A stretch of 64,000 nt of DNA from NCBI GenBank assembly GCA_025024175.1, contig QCXZ01000001.1:3410001-3474000 (forward strand). The letters are read 5' to 3'. Positions within the stretch are counted from its first letter, which is position 1. The number at the start of each line of letters is the position of its first letter. The stretch comes from Rhyzopertha dominica (taxonomy: Eukaryota; Arthropoda; Insecta; Coleoptera; Bostrichidae). Shown here piece by piece: positions 1-11,794 of this stretch. Position numbers and translations under genes: made by a program. The notes under the pieces are model-generated. The model did not search any database. It was not told where the DNA came from and saw only the letters and a program-made list of their open reading frames with translations.

Positions 1-2340
1 TTTATAAGCCACTTGCTACAATGCACTTTTTGACCCACTACCCCGTCAATGGGTAAAAAATAGTAAAACTAATTACATGGCAAGACTCCTTGTGTAATAA
101 GCTTTTAAATGATGTATCGTAAGAGGTAGTTTCATTTAACATTTTTGAAAGGGTATCTACTCCGCTAAGAGGGTAAGCGCTATCCATTAAAAACTTATCT
201 CAAAAGTTGTCCCCCTGCAAACAAAAGTTTACCTGTTTTTGCAAAATTTTAAATTTTTCCTCTATTTAAAGTTATTTAAGGTGTGAAGTTTTCAAAAAAT
301 CACCCTGTATATCAAATCTATACAATGTCATTTATTGCGGTATACCTTCTTTAAGATGCTTATATTTTCATTCCTGCTTTTCATTTATTGCTCCAAATTA
401 GAGATTTGTAATTAAAGGTTTCGAACCTTTTATATTAGCGGGCACATTTACTCAAAAAACTGAATTGTTCATATTTATTTTCATCGAGTGTTGTCTCCGT
501 TTGCTCCCGAAAGATATGAAATTTAGATCAACAGTGATTCTAGAAATATAAATATAGCTCACACGGTTTCGTATAGACAACAAAGCCCGGTTTGCTCTTT
601 AACAAATTTATAGTCCACAATAAAATCTTTTATACCATTCGTAACAAAACACTAGGTTAATTTATGTTTCAGTTAAATTTTTGTTCCAGTTTATGAACAT
701 GTTAAATGTTAAAAGGAACGTTCGACGAAATGAACTGACAATTTTTACAACAAACATTTTAATGGGCGAGAATTTCAGTCTTTGATGTGGAGGAACTGCG
801 CAAAGTTATGCGATGTTCGCTTAATATGAGACATAAGAGACATAATGTCATAAAGAAGAAGTAATATTTCAAAAAAGAGCATACATGAAGCGCCATTTTC
901 CTAACCAACCGTAGATCCAACGGGCTAATATCTGTAATCAAATTATTTACTCGAAAAAAATCCTATAATGCCGCAAAAGTTTCGTCAAATCCGTCTTGGA
1001 TATCGGACATTAATCAAAATGCATAGAAATAACACATGTATTTATTTCAGCTGGGATAGAAACAAAATGTAACTGAGGTGTCCAGTTGGATCTGTATAAT
1101 ACGCCAACTTTCATACGAACCTTTGCGCTATTAAGCCAGTATAATATTGTAGGTTATTTCCGTCCACAACTATATCGAGAAATTGAGTGAGTGTCAAGAA
1201 CAACTTTTTATAGAGTTCTGTGATTTTGTCTCTCGCCGTCTGAATGCTGTATATTAATTTTCACTAACAGCATTATTTACTATATTTTGTAGCACAAACT
1301 GGATGATTTTTATATTAACCAATTTAAAATAAAATATATAGTGTTCACTAAACACTATGGAATAAAGTTTGTTACAATTTTGTAGAAAACGTTTTGCCAT
1401 AGCTTATAGCTCTGTGTATGATATTACATGTACTACAAATCCAAAGAAATTTATGTTGCACTTGGTGCATACAATCCTATTTTCAGTGTTTATAGCAATA
1501 ATTACCATCGGAAATCTGCAATAGGTTTCACCCTATAAAGTAGTAGACACGGTTTTGAAACTGACACACTCGCTCTAGCAAGGACCATTCATGTCCAATA
1601 ACTTTAAAGTTTTCATATTAGCTGTATTATCACATAATATATTCAGTGCGCTTTCGATTTTTAGGCTCCACACTCGGCTCTACTCAACCATTTGAAAAGT
1701 TGAGCGAAATTATGACATCAATTTTTGGCATCTCCTTCTTTAAATTCATAGTGTTGCCATACCGTTCAAAATCTGTTGCGATACTATGATTTTTTTACTG
1801 GCAAATTAATTACTTTAATTGTATTTTCATCATCGCTTTCGCCAATCAAACAGTCAAATTTAGAATGAAGAACCTTTATGAAATCTCTTGCTCCCAAATG
1901 ACAGTTTTCGGGATAGATAGTATGAATAAAATTCTTAAGTTAATTCATGCAGCGTAGTGGCAAAATCAAGTCAAGTCAAGCAGTTCAGAGAAATACCAGC
2001 TACTTGGTTAATCGAATGCGCCACAAGTTGCTGGTTCTTGATCGGTATTGGACTTCTTAAAAAGCAGTTGACCAGTTTTCAGTATACGCTTCTGGAATTC
2101 AAATTTTTCTGACTGTAATTCCTAAACTGCTTAGCGTTATAGTCACGCTTCACTATCCATTTTTCTCTTACATATTTATGTATGGATGTAGAGCACATAT
2201 GCAAGAATTACAGTATGATATAAGCAACAACTTAGAGAGGAGGAACTACATAACTAAATAAGACCATTAGTGACAGACTCTGAAAATCACTGAATCACAA
2301 ATTTGCATTAAACCTGGTTGTTATTTCTATTTTAATTTAA
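1..2340. other. no gene recognised
   Basis: AT-rich sequence with short random frames only. I see no transposase, RT or exon-like pattern on either strand. Confidence 0.6.
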
Positions 2341-2344
2341 CACA

Positions 2345-3614
2345 ATTTTTGCAACTGAATATTTTAATAGCTAAATATTTTTCCAAAGATACTATCGGAT
2401 TTCGTTAAAACTGCAGCAGTGACAGATTGGCGCTATATGTTAGTCGATACCGACTGTTCTAACTTGGAAGCTATACGCGCCGGTGTTCCCCAAGGCAGCA
2501 TTCTGGGTCTTTTGTTTTTCTCTGTTTACATATTTGATATTCATAAAATGTTGCATTGTGCTGATGTTCACTTATATGCAGATGACATCCAGGTGTATTA
2601 TTGGTTTCAGTTAAAGGATTTTAAACGGGCTTTAGATCTGATGAATATTGTACTTGATAGTATTGCTAATTTTTGTGAGAAACATGGCTTAAGACTTAAT
2701 CATGACAAAACTAAAGCATTGTGTATTGGTCCTTCCAGAAGACACAGTAATCAACCTAATCAACTAAATCTTTCCTTATGCATAAAAAGTGAGAGTATTG
2801 AGTGGGTTACATGCGTAAAGAATCTTGGTATTGTCATTGATAATAAGTTGTCATTTGATGACCATCCAGCACGTTTGCCGAAGTTAAAGTCACTGTATAG
2901 TTTTAAGAAATTTCTCCCTTCAGATGTAAAATTACAGTTAGTCCAATCCCTTTTATACCCTCATATTTTTACTGTGGTTTTATTTACTATGATTTTTTGC
3001 CTCAATACAATAAATTAAGATTGCAACGCATACAAAACGCTTGCATACGTTTCGTTTCCAATATACCATACTGAAATCATGTCACTCCTTACATCAAAAA
3101 TATTTGTGAAATGAAGGTGCATAACCGAATGTATTATTTGTATGCTGTATTTTTGTACAAACTTCTGCATACCGGTATCCCTGTTTATCTGTTTGTTTTA
3201 TTGAGGAGGAGATCTGATGTTCATTCGGTGAATATCAGAACGGACAGCTTCACAGTACCACCACACCATACCAACAGGTTCAGAGGTTGCTTTTGTTACT
3301 GTGCACCTGTATTACCTAACAAATTTTTAGAATATTTAAATTTAAGTTTATCTCAATTTAAGTCGGCAGTCAGATCTCTTCTACTTGTAGATTATTAATG
3401 AACAGTTGTTATATATTTTGTACACTACCCTATTGGTTTTCTTTGATATGGAATTAATTTTAATTATGTATTAAGTGCTGTTATATGTTTCGCAGTAGCT
3501 ATATTGTTTTCTTTACTCTGGTGATTATATATGTATTTTGATTTGGGGAGGAGTGGTAGATAGCATTCTGCTAACTCCTTCCTATTGTGTAAGTAAGTAT
3601 TATTATTATTAAAA
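2345..3614 (+). pseudogene. decayed LINE (non-LTR retrotransposon), RT and C-terminus
   Basis: The longest open stretch (2419-3018) encodes the catalytic half of a reverse transcriptase: GVPQGSILG at the start, then LYADDIQVYY, which carries the YADD active site, then LNHDKTKALCIG and KNLGIVIDNKLSF. Just upstream, in another frame, LIAKYFSKDTIGF matches the LLIAKLSYIGF block of the copy at 31-33 kb. After 3018 the frame breaks. The thumb (RLQRIQNACIRF) and the C-terminal tail (RRRSDVHSVNIRTDSFTVPP) lie in other frames, down to a stop at 3396-3398. The 3' UTR contains a GGGGAGGAGTGG-like box also present in the 31-kb copy and ends in (TAT)n at 3598-3614. It is a 5'-truncated dead copy of the Jockey superfamily; the exact clade is not resolved. 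Confidence 0.85.
3598..3614 (+). repeat. (TAT)n LINE 3' tail
   Basis: A short ATT/TAT repeat sits directly after the 3' UTR of the LINE at 2345-3614. It takes the place of a poly(A) tail, as in other LINE copies in the window. Confidence 0.65.
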
Positions 3615-4660
3615 TGAGCAAATGTACTGACGAAAAGACGCTCCATAGCCAAACAAGAGAAGTAATAGCGATTGTTTATAGGTAGGAGTTTTAGCGGGAG
3701 TATATACAAGTTTAAATTATAAGCAATAAGCTAGTAGTTTGTACCAAATCAAAATATTTGTACTACTCCCGTGTTCTTTTTTTATCTAGTAAACCTCTCT
3801 CTATAATCCCTCGCCCTCTCTCTCGTTTGGGAAATACGAGAGGAGTTTCGAATAGACCATATCACTAAGATCTTACTAATTTAATAGCAGGTCAGAAATG
3901 AACACGTCTATTAGCAGAGAAAAAAAAGACAGCTGAGCTATTTGGTAACACTTATGTAGCCTTGAAATGACGGAAGTCAAATCCTTTATCTCTAGCACTC
4001 GGCGCGTGATCCCTTCATTTCCAGTTGCGATACTTCTCCAAAGAGTCAATAAATTATGTGTGTCGCGTAACATACGTCAACAGCGCTTCTGAAAAAGAAT
4101 ATCCACCTGCAAAATAATTGGATTCGACTTTCGCTTCGGGAAATTAATAGGGCATGCGTGTTATTAATGGATGCCCGTCGCCGCCTATTATTTCTAGCAT
4201 TTGTGTAGAAACTACACAAGCCTCTCTAAAATGTTCAAGTAAGGTTATCTTACCAAAACTGCCCGACTGCCCGTAATTGATAACTAAAATGCACCTTCGA
4301 GTAGAGCCTAATTAATGGTTGGGTAATATTTAATGTTTACAAACAAGTATGTGTGACCTTTTGCTGCGAGAGATACTTATAGTTGAAATACAGGTCAGTA
4401 TTCGTGGATCAGGTGCTAAGCAATGCAATTTCGAACCCCAATAGTAAGTTAATACAGGTCGTCCTAAATTATACCAAGGCGAAAATAGAAAGTATTTACC
4501 CTATGATAAATATATCGTGTCCATCCATACATAATACTTAAACAAGGAACTAACATTTAAAATAAACCTAAGCAGTACAACAAAACATATTTAGCATTAT
4601 ATTTTTTACTGAGATATTTATTTTATTTTATTTTAGCTTTGATTATTTATAATATGTTCT
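3615..4660. other. no gene recognised
   Basis: Unassigned. A stretch around 4130-4330 is less AT-biased and could be conserved noncoding DNA, but nothing in it is diagnostic. Confidence 0.5.
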
Positions 4661-5225
4661 AAAGGTTGTTTCAATAAGACCGCATAATTTCAAAGTTTAA
4701 TAAAAGTATTAAAATATTTATTGATTTAACATGTAGACATTTGGGAATTATGTGTGGAACAACACATCTGACAAATGACCGCCTCGNCTTTGTTAGCACA
4801 TGTGTACTCTTTTCATGAAATTTTCAATAACAGAATTGAATACATGTGGAGGAATTTCATTGATACATAGTCTAATTTCGGCCTTTAATGCTTCGGTGAT
4901 CGTAGGCTTGTTGGCATAAACTTGTCACTTCAGTTAACCACCCAGCCAAAAGAAGTCCAAAGGAAAAGACCCTTGCAAGAGGTTCATTGTTTCATGGGAG
5001 GTACGGCAAGTAGCACCGTCCTGCTGGAATCACTTGTCGTCGAGAGCAATATCTTCCAATTGAGGCATAAAAAACTCTGTTAGCATACTAGCACATTTCT
5101 AACAGAACCAGTATTTTCGAATTTTTCGATTACTCTTTTCACTGTAGATGAATTAGGAACATTATTTCGACCAAAAATTAGACATATATTCAGAGGTTTT
5201 GCCTATGTAGTGTCTGAAATATTTA
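4661..5225 (-). pseudogene. internally deleted DDE transposase (Tc1/mariner-IS630 type)
   Basis: Read on the minus strand, 5185-5098 encodes an N-terminal helix-turn-helix segment (FGRNNVPNSSTVKRVIEKFE, then NTGSVRN). It is followed almost at once by the end of the catalytic domain: MPQLEDIALDD, then FQQDGAT (a catalytic Asp), then SHETMNLLQGSFPLDFF and VYANKPTITEALKAEIRL. The C-terminus GHLSDVLFHT ends in TAA near 4750. About 150 residues that normally separate the helix-turn-helix from the second catalytic Asp are missing, and there are stops and frame changes. It is therefore a non-autonomous deletion derivative. One N base lies at 4787. The terminal repeats were not delimited. Confidence 0.7.
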
Positions 5226-6168
5226 GAAGAATATATTGGCACCATTTAGTTTTATACAAACTAAAGAGACTTGACCAGAAACTAAACATCCAAAAGCTCA
5301 ACCTGATAGTATTTCTGAAAGAGGGATATACCTTTAAATGCAACCTCCCTAAAAATTTTATTGATTCCGAATTTGCTTTCCGAGTGTCACTGAAATACGA
5401 CTATTTACTTATCACTGGAAGCATCAAAACAAGCTCTCTTCCAAACCTGCACTTTAAAAACGGCGTTCCCAGGCAAAAGTTTCCATGTGCCTGTTCATTA
5501 TGGTGCTGAATAATTTAACGTGGAGGCCTTCGTCTTAGATATTTACCACGAAAAGCTTTCGAATAAAATGGCAAAGTTGTTACAGGTATAGACGCAGAAT
5601 CGAGCCTAACGGGTCCATAAAGATTGAAAACCTATCCAGTTTTGTGACGCTGGTGCACAATGAAGTTTAATGAATGGCGGCGATCCTGAATTGTAGCGTG
5701 AGTATGCATTTTGAATGCGTTCGTAAACAGCCCACGGGATGTAATTTAAAACAAACTACGCTCTTTCTTATCTAGAAAGGCATTGGTCCCAACTGCAGAG
5801 CATGTTGATGTGGACGTGCTATTAGGAGACTACTCCGCGTTCGTATTAATATTGTGCGCGAATCGACGTTTTATTCGTCTTTTACTTTATGTAATCTAGG
5901 TGTAATCTAACATGGATGTTGGCTACTCTACTTATCTAGCTTGATGGAACTACAAAAACCATTTGATGCATTTTAATGAATGTTCGCGCTTGTATAGATT
6001 TGATGTGCATTACAAAAAATATCGCGCTTGCAATGTTTGCATTCTCCACACTGAAATCGCACTGCCGCATTCATCTTCTATTTAGCAATTTGTCCCTCTG
6101 GATTCTTTAGTCGTAGAAGCCAGGACAATGCAGCATGGTCAGTCCTTTATGAGATACTCTCGTCCATA
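5226..6168. other. no gene recognised
   Basis: Contains an open frame of 99 codons (5210-5509, plus) with no recognisable domain. It could be the 5' part of the neighbouring transposon or chance. Confidence 0.45.
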
Positions 6169-6170
6169 TA

Positions 6171-6203
6171 CGAGGCATGTTTTTTAAGTAAGTACCGTTT
6201 TGG
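6171..6203 (+). repeat. mariner left terminal inverted repeat
   Basis: The 33 bases are the exact reverse complement of 7461-7493. The next base inward differs (G against A) and the match then resumes for three bases. Confidence 0.93.
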
Positions 6204-6332
6204 GATTCCGCCGCCGCAGCGCTACGGTCGGCGTTCCGCGCATGCGCGCTGGTTACCTACATCTCTTGTCTACGCACTGACGCCATCACAGTTTGATTCT
6301 TCATTGTATACGTTGTTTACTGAGTGTTTAAG

Positions 6333-7394
6333 ATGCCTCCGACAATCGTGAGTCCCGCCGATTGTGAAGTACGGGCTGTTATACGATTTCTTAGTGCTAA
6401 AGGCGTAAAACCGATCGATATTCATCGTGAGATCTGTGAAGTTTACGGACAAAACATTATGAGTGATGGAATGGTAAGGAAATGGGTGAGAGCATTTAAA
6501 GACGGCCGCACAAATGTGCATGATGAAGAACGGAGTGGGCGTCCTTCGGTCGTTAATGAAGATTTGGTGCAGAAAGTGAACGAAAAGGTGAGAGAAAACA
6601 GACGCTTAACAATTTCATCATTGTGCGACTGCTTTCCTCAATATTCTCGTAGTGTTTTGTATCGCATTGTGACCGAGAACTTGAATTACCGGAAATTGTG
6701 TTCACGTTGGGTTCCGAAAATGTTGACGGATTTGCACAAAACCCAACGTTTAGGCAGTGCATTGACTTTCCTTGAGCGGTACCACAATGAACGTGAAGAT
6801 TTTTTTAGACCAAATTGTTACTGGTGACGAAACATGGGTGGCCTACGTCACACCAGAATCGAAACAACAATCCATGGAATGGCGACATTCATCATCACCC
6901 AAAAAAGTGAAGTTTAAGCAAACAATTTCTGCCCGGAAAATCATGTGCACAGTTTTTTGGAAAAGAAAAGGAGTATTGCTAGTGGAGTTTCTGCCTCGTA
7001 ATGAAACAATCAATGCAGCGTCTTATTGTAAGACATTGAACAATCTGCGTCGTGCAATCCAGAACAAAAGACCTGGCAAGTTGAGTAAGGGTATCGTTTT
7101 GCTGCATGACAATGCCCGTCCACATGTGGCTAATCGGACCAAAGATCTCATCAAATCTTTTAAATGGGAAACTCTAGATCATCCTCCATACAGCCCTGAT
7201 CTGACGCCCATTTGTTCCTGCACTTGAAGAAACACCTGGGTGGTCAGCGTCTTCAAGACGATAACGAAGTCGAAACATTTGTGATACAGTGGTTAACAAG
7301 TCAGGCGGCAGAATTTTGTGAGGAGGGTATTCAAAAACTGGTGCCACGTTATGACAAGTGCCTCAATATTCACGGAAATTATACAGAAAAGTAG
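6333..7394 (+). pseudogene. mariner transposase, frameshifted, third catalytic Asp lost
   Basis: The transposase would cut and paste the element through its inverted repeats. I take ATG at 6333 (MPPTIVSPAD) as the start; an upstream GTG is less likely. The N-terminal half holds two helix-turn-helix motifs (about residues 5-110), including the ERSGRPS linker. The catalytic domain shows TGDETW (first Asp) and LLHDNARPH (second Asp). A run of seven T at 6800-6806, one more than the frame allows, shifts the frame just before TGDETW. Near 7209 about four bases are missing where the family has the Ser-Asp of the third catalytic site, so the frame shifts again and the last Asp codon is gone. The C-terminus continues to the stop at 7394. 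The family is clear; the subfamily is not assigned. Confidence 0.92.
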
Positions 7395-7460
7395 ATTAAA
7401 GTACAGGCTTTCATGTAAGATAAAATTATTGCGATATCTTTGCACGTCTTTTTTTTAATT

Positions 7461-7493
7461 CCAAAACGGTACTTACTTAAAAAACATGCCTCG
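7461..7493 (-). repeat. mariner right terminal inverted repeat
   Basis: The mirror copy of 6171-6203. It is followed by TA and then unrelated sequence. Confidence 0.93.
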
Positions 7494-7666
7494 TATGTAG
7501 GTACTTGTGGAAATGGTCTACGGACTTGTCTATGGCCAAGAGTTAAGGGGATTACGCCCGTATTCTGCTTATGGGATTCACAATGTAAACTTGACAAGTA
7601 TTATCTTCAAAACTAACAAGAATTTTTAACTCATTCTTTTTTTAAATGAAAGGTTTTAATGTTCTG

Positions 7667-7774
7667 AAGGGGCCTAATTTTTTATGTTTGCGAATTTTTT
7701 TACTATTAATTTTTTAACAAATTAATAAGAAAAAATTGGTTATATTAAAAATTTAAAAAAATTGGGCCCCTTGT
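7667..7774. repeat. imperfect foldback, possible MITE
   Basis: The outer ends AAGGGGCCTAATTTTTT (left) and, on the opposite strand, AAGGGGCCCAATTTTTTT (right) are inverted. The AT-rich interior is roughly self-complementary around 7720. No coding capacity. It may be a very short foldback transposon. Confidence 0.5.
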
Positions 7775-7966
7775 TAACACATTAGTAAGGTCGTATACAA
7801 AATTTTATTAAAAAAAAAAATGAAAAATGCGACTGTTACAGCTAACGAATTATGAACATTTAATTTAACTATCACTAAGAGCACTCTCTCTAGCGCGCGC
7901 ACCGAACCACCCGCAAACAAGTCGCAAGAATGCTTTCAGTGTCCATAATATAATATAATATAATAT

Positions 7967-8164
7967 TTTCTCGGAAAGATCGCTGTCGTTTTAAAACACT
8001 GACAAAAAATTATTGGTCCGACGTTTCGATTACGCCTGTAATCTTTGTCAAAGACGAATTTTGGAGTTCTTTGTCTTTGACAAAGATTAGAGGTGTAATC
8101 GAAAAGTCAGACCAATAATTTTTTGTCAGTTTTAAAACGACAGCGATCTTTCCGAGAAAGTATT
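7967..8164. repeat. long hairpin of two inverted Penelope-type terminal repeats
   Basis: The left arm (about 7967-8055) and right arm (about 8069-8164) are near-perfect reverse complements of roughly 90 bp, separated by about 13 bases. The arm sequence, with CGGAAAGATCGCT, then ACACTGACA, then CGACGTTTCGATTAC and TAATCTTTGTCAAAGACGAA, matches the 3' terminal sequence of the Penelope-like copies at 30.8 kb and 56.0 kb. It therefore looks like two head-to-head terminal repeats with no coding part between them. An (ATAAT)n tract lies directly to the left. Confidence 0.85.
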
Positions 8165-10450
8165 ATGTATTAATAATAATTATTAATAAACAAGCGCTGG
8201 TGTCGAAAGTAGTAGATTTGTACATAATATACTAATCAGTTTAAGTTAGTAAACTTTCCAACTGTGTTGAAAATTTAATTGTACAAATATCATATGAAGA
8301 AAAAACTATCTATTTGATGTACTTATTTTACCGAGCGCTTCAATAAATTTTCATAAAGCTGGGTGTGCAATAAAAAGCTATGTTTTTATTTATCGTTATT
8401 TGTGAAAAAAGGAAATGCAATGCAATGTTGTAGAAATACAACTAGCAACAATTTATGTCCTTCACTTCCGATACATTATTGCAAAAATATTTGCGTATTT
8501 CTAAAATACAATGGTGTGATAAAAGTAGATATTATTACAAAATAAATAAAAAACAACATCAAATTGTTAACAATAAAAGGGTCAACTGGCATTTCGAACA
8601 TTTGGTTTGTATGAAGAATTGACTACATTTTTTGTTAAAAAATTTTATATTTCCTTTTTGTTAGTATTTGGTACATACGTTGTTTAGTTATCTGAGGGAA
8701 TTTTATTCGAAAAGATTGTTATGTTAAATTCAATATTCTTGTACCTATTGCAATTTCGATAATGAAAACATATCTAGAAATGATTAAAAACATTTAGGGG
8801 TTTCCATTAAAAAAATTCGATGACATTACTAAAAAACAAAAAAGTGTAAAAAATTTTAATTTGGTTGTGAATAGTAAACTTTTTAAAGAGAAAATTAACT
8901 TGTTCGACAATTTTTTTATAAATCGAATATTTTCATTTTTATAAGTTATTTTACTTTGTCATGATTATTCGATTCCTTTTGACTAATATAGCGTTTGATT
9001 TGATACAATTATGTAGATCAAAGAAGTATAAAAAATGATTTTCATATAATGACAGTGCTACGTGTTGTAATAAGATGATTAGAATACTAAATTTGAAGAA
9101 ATACGGTTTGTTCTGCAAACTCTGTGATATGCGAACCTAAGCTGTCTTTCTGCATCGTCCAAACCCAACAGTACATTTTATGGAGGTTTTATAGTCCTGT
9201 CAATCATTCTCTGCCCACCGTGATAAGTGATATCCCATTTAGTTTTTACACTACGTTCGACTGTTATTTTTTCAGGTTTACTCGAAACAAGTGATAATCT
9301 TGAAGACATACTTCCAACCTTTATTTAATAATTACACTTCCTTCTGGAAGGTTGCTAATCACAGACTGGAATATTATTTATAATCAGATAATTAGCGAAG
9401 TAAAATTTATCAGAAGAAGTAGATAAGAAAAGTAAATGGATCATAGCAATTTATATGCGAAGTATTCCCACTACGCCTAATTTATCGGTTAGGACCCCGG
9501 CTTCGGCAAATTAATAGCAAATATTGATTTTCTAGGTAAGCAGGAGATGTCTTTGGCAGACCTCAATTTTTCAGTGGGAAAACTAATGTGATAAAACGAT
9601 TTCAATCAAAACCCTAGCGGTTTCTCGGAACTGGACAATTTATGTACCAATCTGATGTAATAAATTCGCCTGGGCTGCAAAAATCCCGCTGCATTCCGGC
9701 ATGGTCGCCGGAGATATTGCATTAGGGAATGCCGCAGCATTAGGAGACGAGATGTAAGGCTGGTAATTTATATGACATCGAAAATAATTCTGTGGGAATA
9801 CATTAGTACAAATCTGGCACCGCTAAGAGAAGAACTAATAAAAATAAACTCCTTTAAACGACGAGCTCGCTGCTAAGCTATTTATACGGCGCTATTATTA
9901 GCAGTTTTGACTTATGTAACTCACATTTCCACGGGTGAATATAATGCGACTATAAATAAATAAACAATTGGCATTGCACATTATCTTTTGCGCGCAGCTA
10001 CGCGTGCCACATAATTAATTACGAGTACTCCGAATGTCTGTGCGATACTAAAATCCAGGACGGATTTTCGCGTCATCGCGTGAGTGATTTTTCGGAAAGA
10101 AGAATAGAATGTGAGAGGTACACTATAATGAGCTCTCATACTGCTCCGACTGAATTAATAACCATGAGCTCTATTAATACTCAATAAACTAAAACAGATA
10201 TTTGAATATTAATTAAATGCATGTTTCCAGTGTGATGATAACAATTATGACAGTTTTGTTTTAAGTCATACTGAGATATATATTGTTTCCATAGGATATT
10301 AATAATTTTCAACCTTTCAATTTTGGTTGGTTGCTAAATTTGTCAAAATCTACCTTTTTAGGTAAATGGATAATATTGTTACATGGGGGACTGAAATTTA
10401 TTCCAACTAAACTCTCCTCCGTGAAATTCTAAATTTTGATAATTTTTTAT
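8165..10450. other. no gene recognised
   Basis: Very AT-rich to about 9050. The part from about 9440 to 10140 is more complex, with several TAATTA/ATTAAT cores, and may be noncoding regulatory DNA. No gene seen. Confidence 0.5.
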
Positions 10451-10454
10451 ACCT

Positions 10455-11008
10455 TATAAACAGTTTAGATTTGACTCACAAACTCAGTAGTCCTGACATT
10501 CCTAACGTTTCATTTCTAATTTCATTCGATGTCAAAAATTTATTACCTTACCTATAGTTCCCTTAAAAATTGTATAAAAATTTTATCTTATCTACTTTTT
10601 CAAATTCATAAAAATAACCAACTAAATTTGTCTTTACCAAAATATCTATTCATTCAATAATCAAAATTTTGTAAAAATTTAATGATTAGCTATGGGTTCT
10701 TCTATTGGCCCTCTTTTGGTTGAATTATTTAAGAACAAACTTGAAAAAGATTTGTTTATTTTGCATATCTGTTTTCAATGAATGTCTTTTTTGATTACGT
10801 CATGTAGATGATATTTTGTGCCCTTTTAAAAGTAAACAAGTTGATAATTCTTTTCATCCTTTCAACGTATATTAGCTGTTTTCATTCTGTATTTCATATA
10901 CTTTTTAAAATACCTCTTTTCTATGTAGCTTTCGAAAATGAACTCGGTATGATTTATCAAATTGCTTATAACAATTTCCAAATTAATTGTTTAAGAGAAA
11001 GTATATAA
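10455..11008 (+). pseudogene. old Penelope-like reverse transcriptase fragment
   Basis: Across shifting frames the order of RT blocks typical of Penelope-like elements is kept. These are PNVSFLISFDVKNLLPYLP (palm motif A with SFDVK), then LAMGSSIGPLLVELF (the AMGSPLSPV-like block), then HVDDILCPF (the YVDDTF active site, first residue changed). The following 60 codons (10808-11008) may be the decayed region that normally reads IKFTLE...LPFLDV, but that part is weak. The fragment has several stops, lacks the GIY-YIG domain and is clearly older than the copy at 56-57 kb. Confidence 0.6.
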
Positions 11009-11790
11009 CTGCAATACCTCACAAAATTTAAGTTTTTTCTTCTTTCCCTAATATCATTGAATTAAAAAAAGAAAATGGCTGCAATACGCCCAAGTTTCTA
11101 AAATATTTTTATCTCACGGAATTCATACTTCTTGTAGCAACCTGTAGCTTAGGGTCCAAATTAGTCCATATTAAAAAAAATCATCTTTAGGTGGTCGTAT
11201 TTATTTAAGCGAGAAAGAGAATGATATGACCTTTTTTCACTATAAATGATAAATACAACACTGTGTTAAACGCCAAATAAAGGAACGCTGGATGATATTG
11301 GGTGTTATCCGCATTTAAAGGATCAATTTCTTAAATTTATTTGGAAGGTGCTCGTTTTGAATTCTGGAAGCAATAATGGTAAATACCACAGCCTGATATA
11401 TGAGGTAGTTATGAAGATATTTTTTCAAAAACACAAAAAATCATGCCCCTCACGGGAACATGTAAGTATATCACTAAATATGGCTGAAGCTTACCTTCTT
11501 TTTGCAGAAGAGTCTATCTGGTTTTAACACCAATCCAATGATAGTCTGAGCACTTACCTGCAAAAAACAAAAACAATAAATATCTTTTTAAACAGCGTCT
11601 GTTAAGCTTGATTTTTTGGAAGTGTAGGGCATACCCTTTAACAGTACTGAGCTCATTCTTGGTTCAATTAGAACAAAGAAAGAGCATAGTACTCTTAATC
11701 AATGTAATATTTTTACGTTCACTGAATATACCAGTTTTCTCTATTGACTTCTGATGTCATAGTTTTAGAGAAAAAAACAACAAAGTAATA
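11009..11790. other. no gene recognised
   Basis: AT-rich, no domain recognised on either strand. Confidence 0.5.
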
Positions 11791-11794
11791 CTTG

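Larger units (their letters stand above)
6171..7493 (+). mobile_element. mariner DNA transposon, full length, inactivated
   Basis: A 1323-bp element bounded by TA dinucleotides (6169-6170 and 7494-7495), the expected target duplication. It has 33-bp inverted repeats that begin CGAGGCATG and match without error. It carries one transposase gene of the DD34D type. The perfect repeats suggest fairly recent insertion, but the coding region has two disabling indels. The ends could still be recognised by a transposase made elsewhere. Confidence 0.93.
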
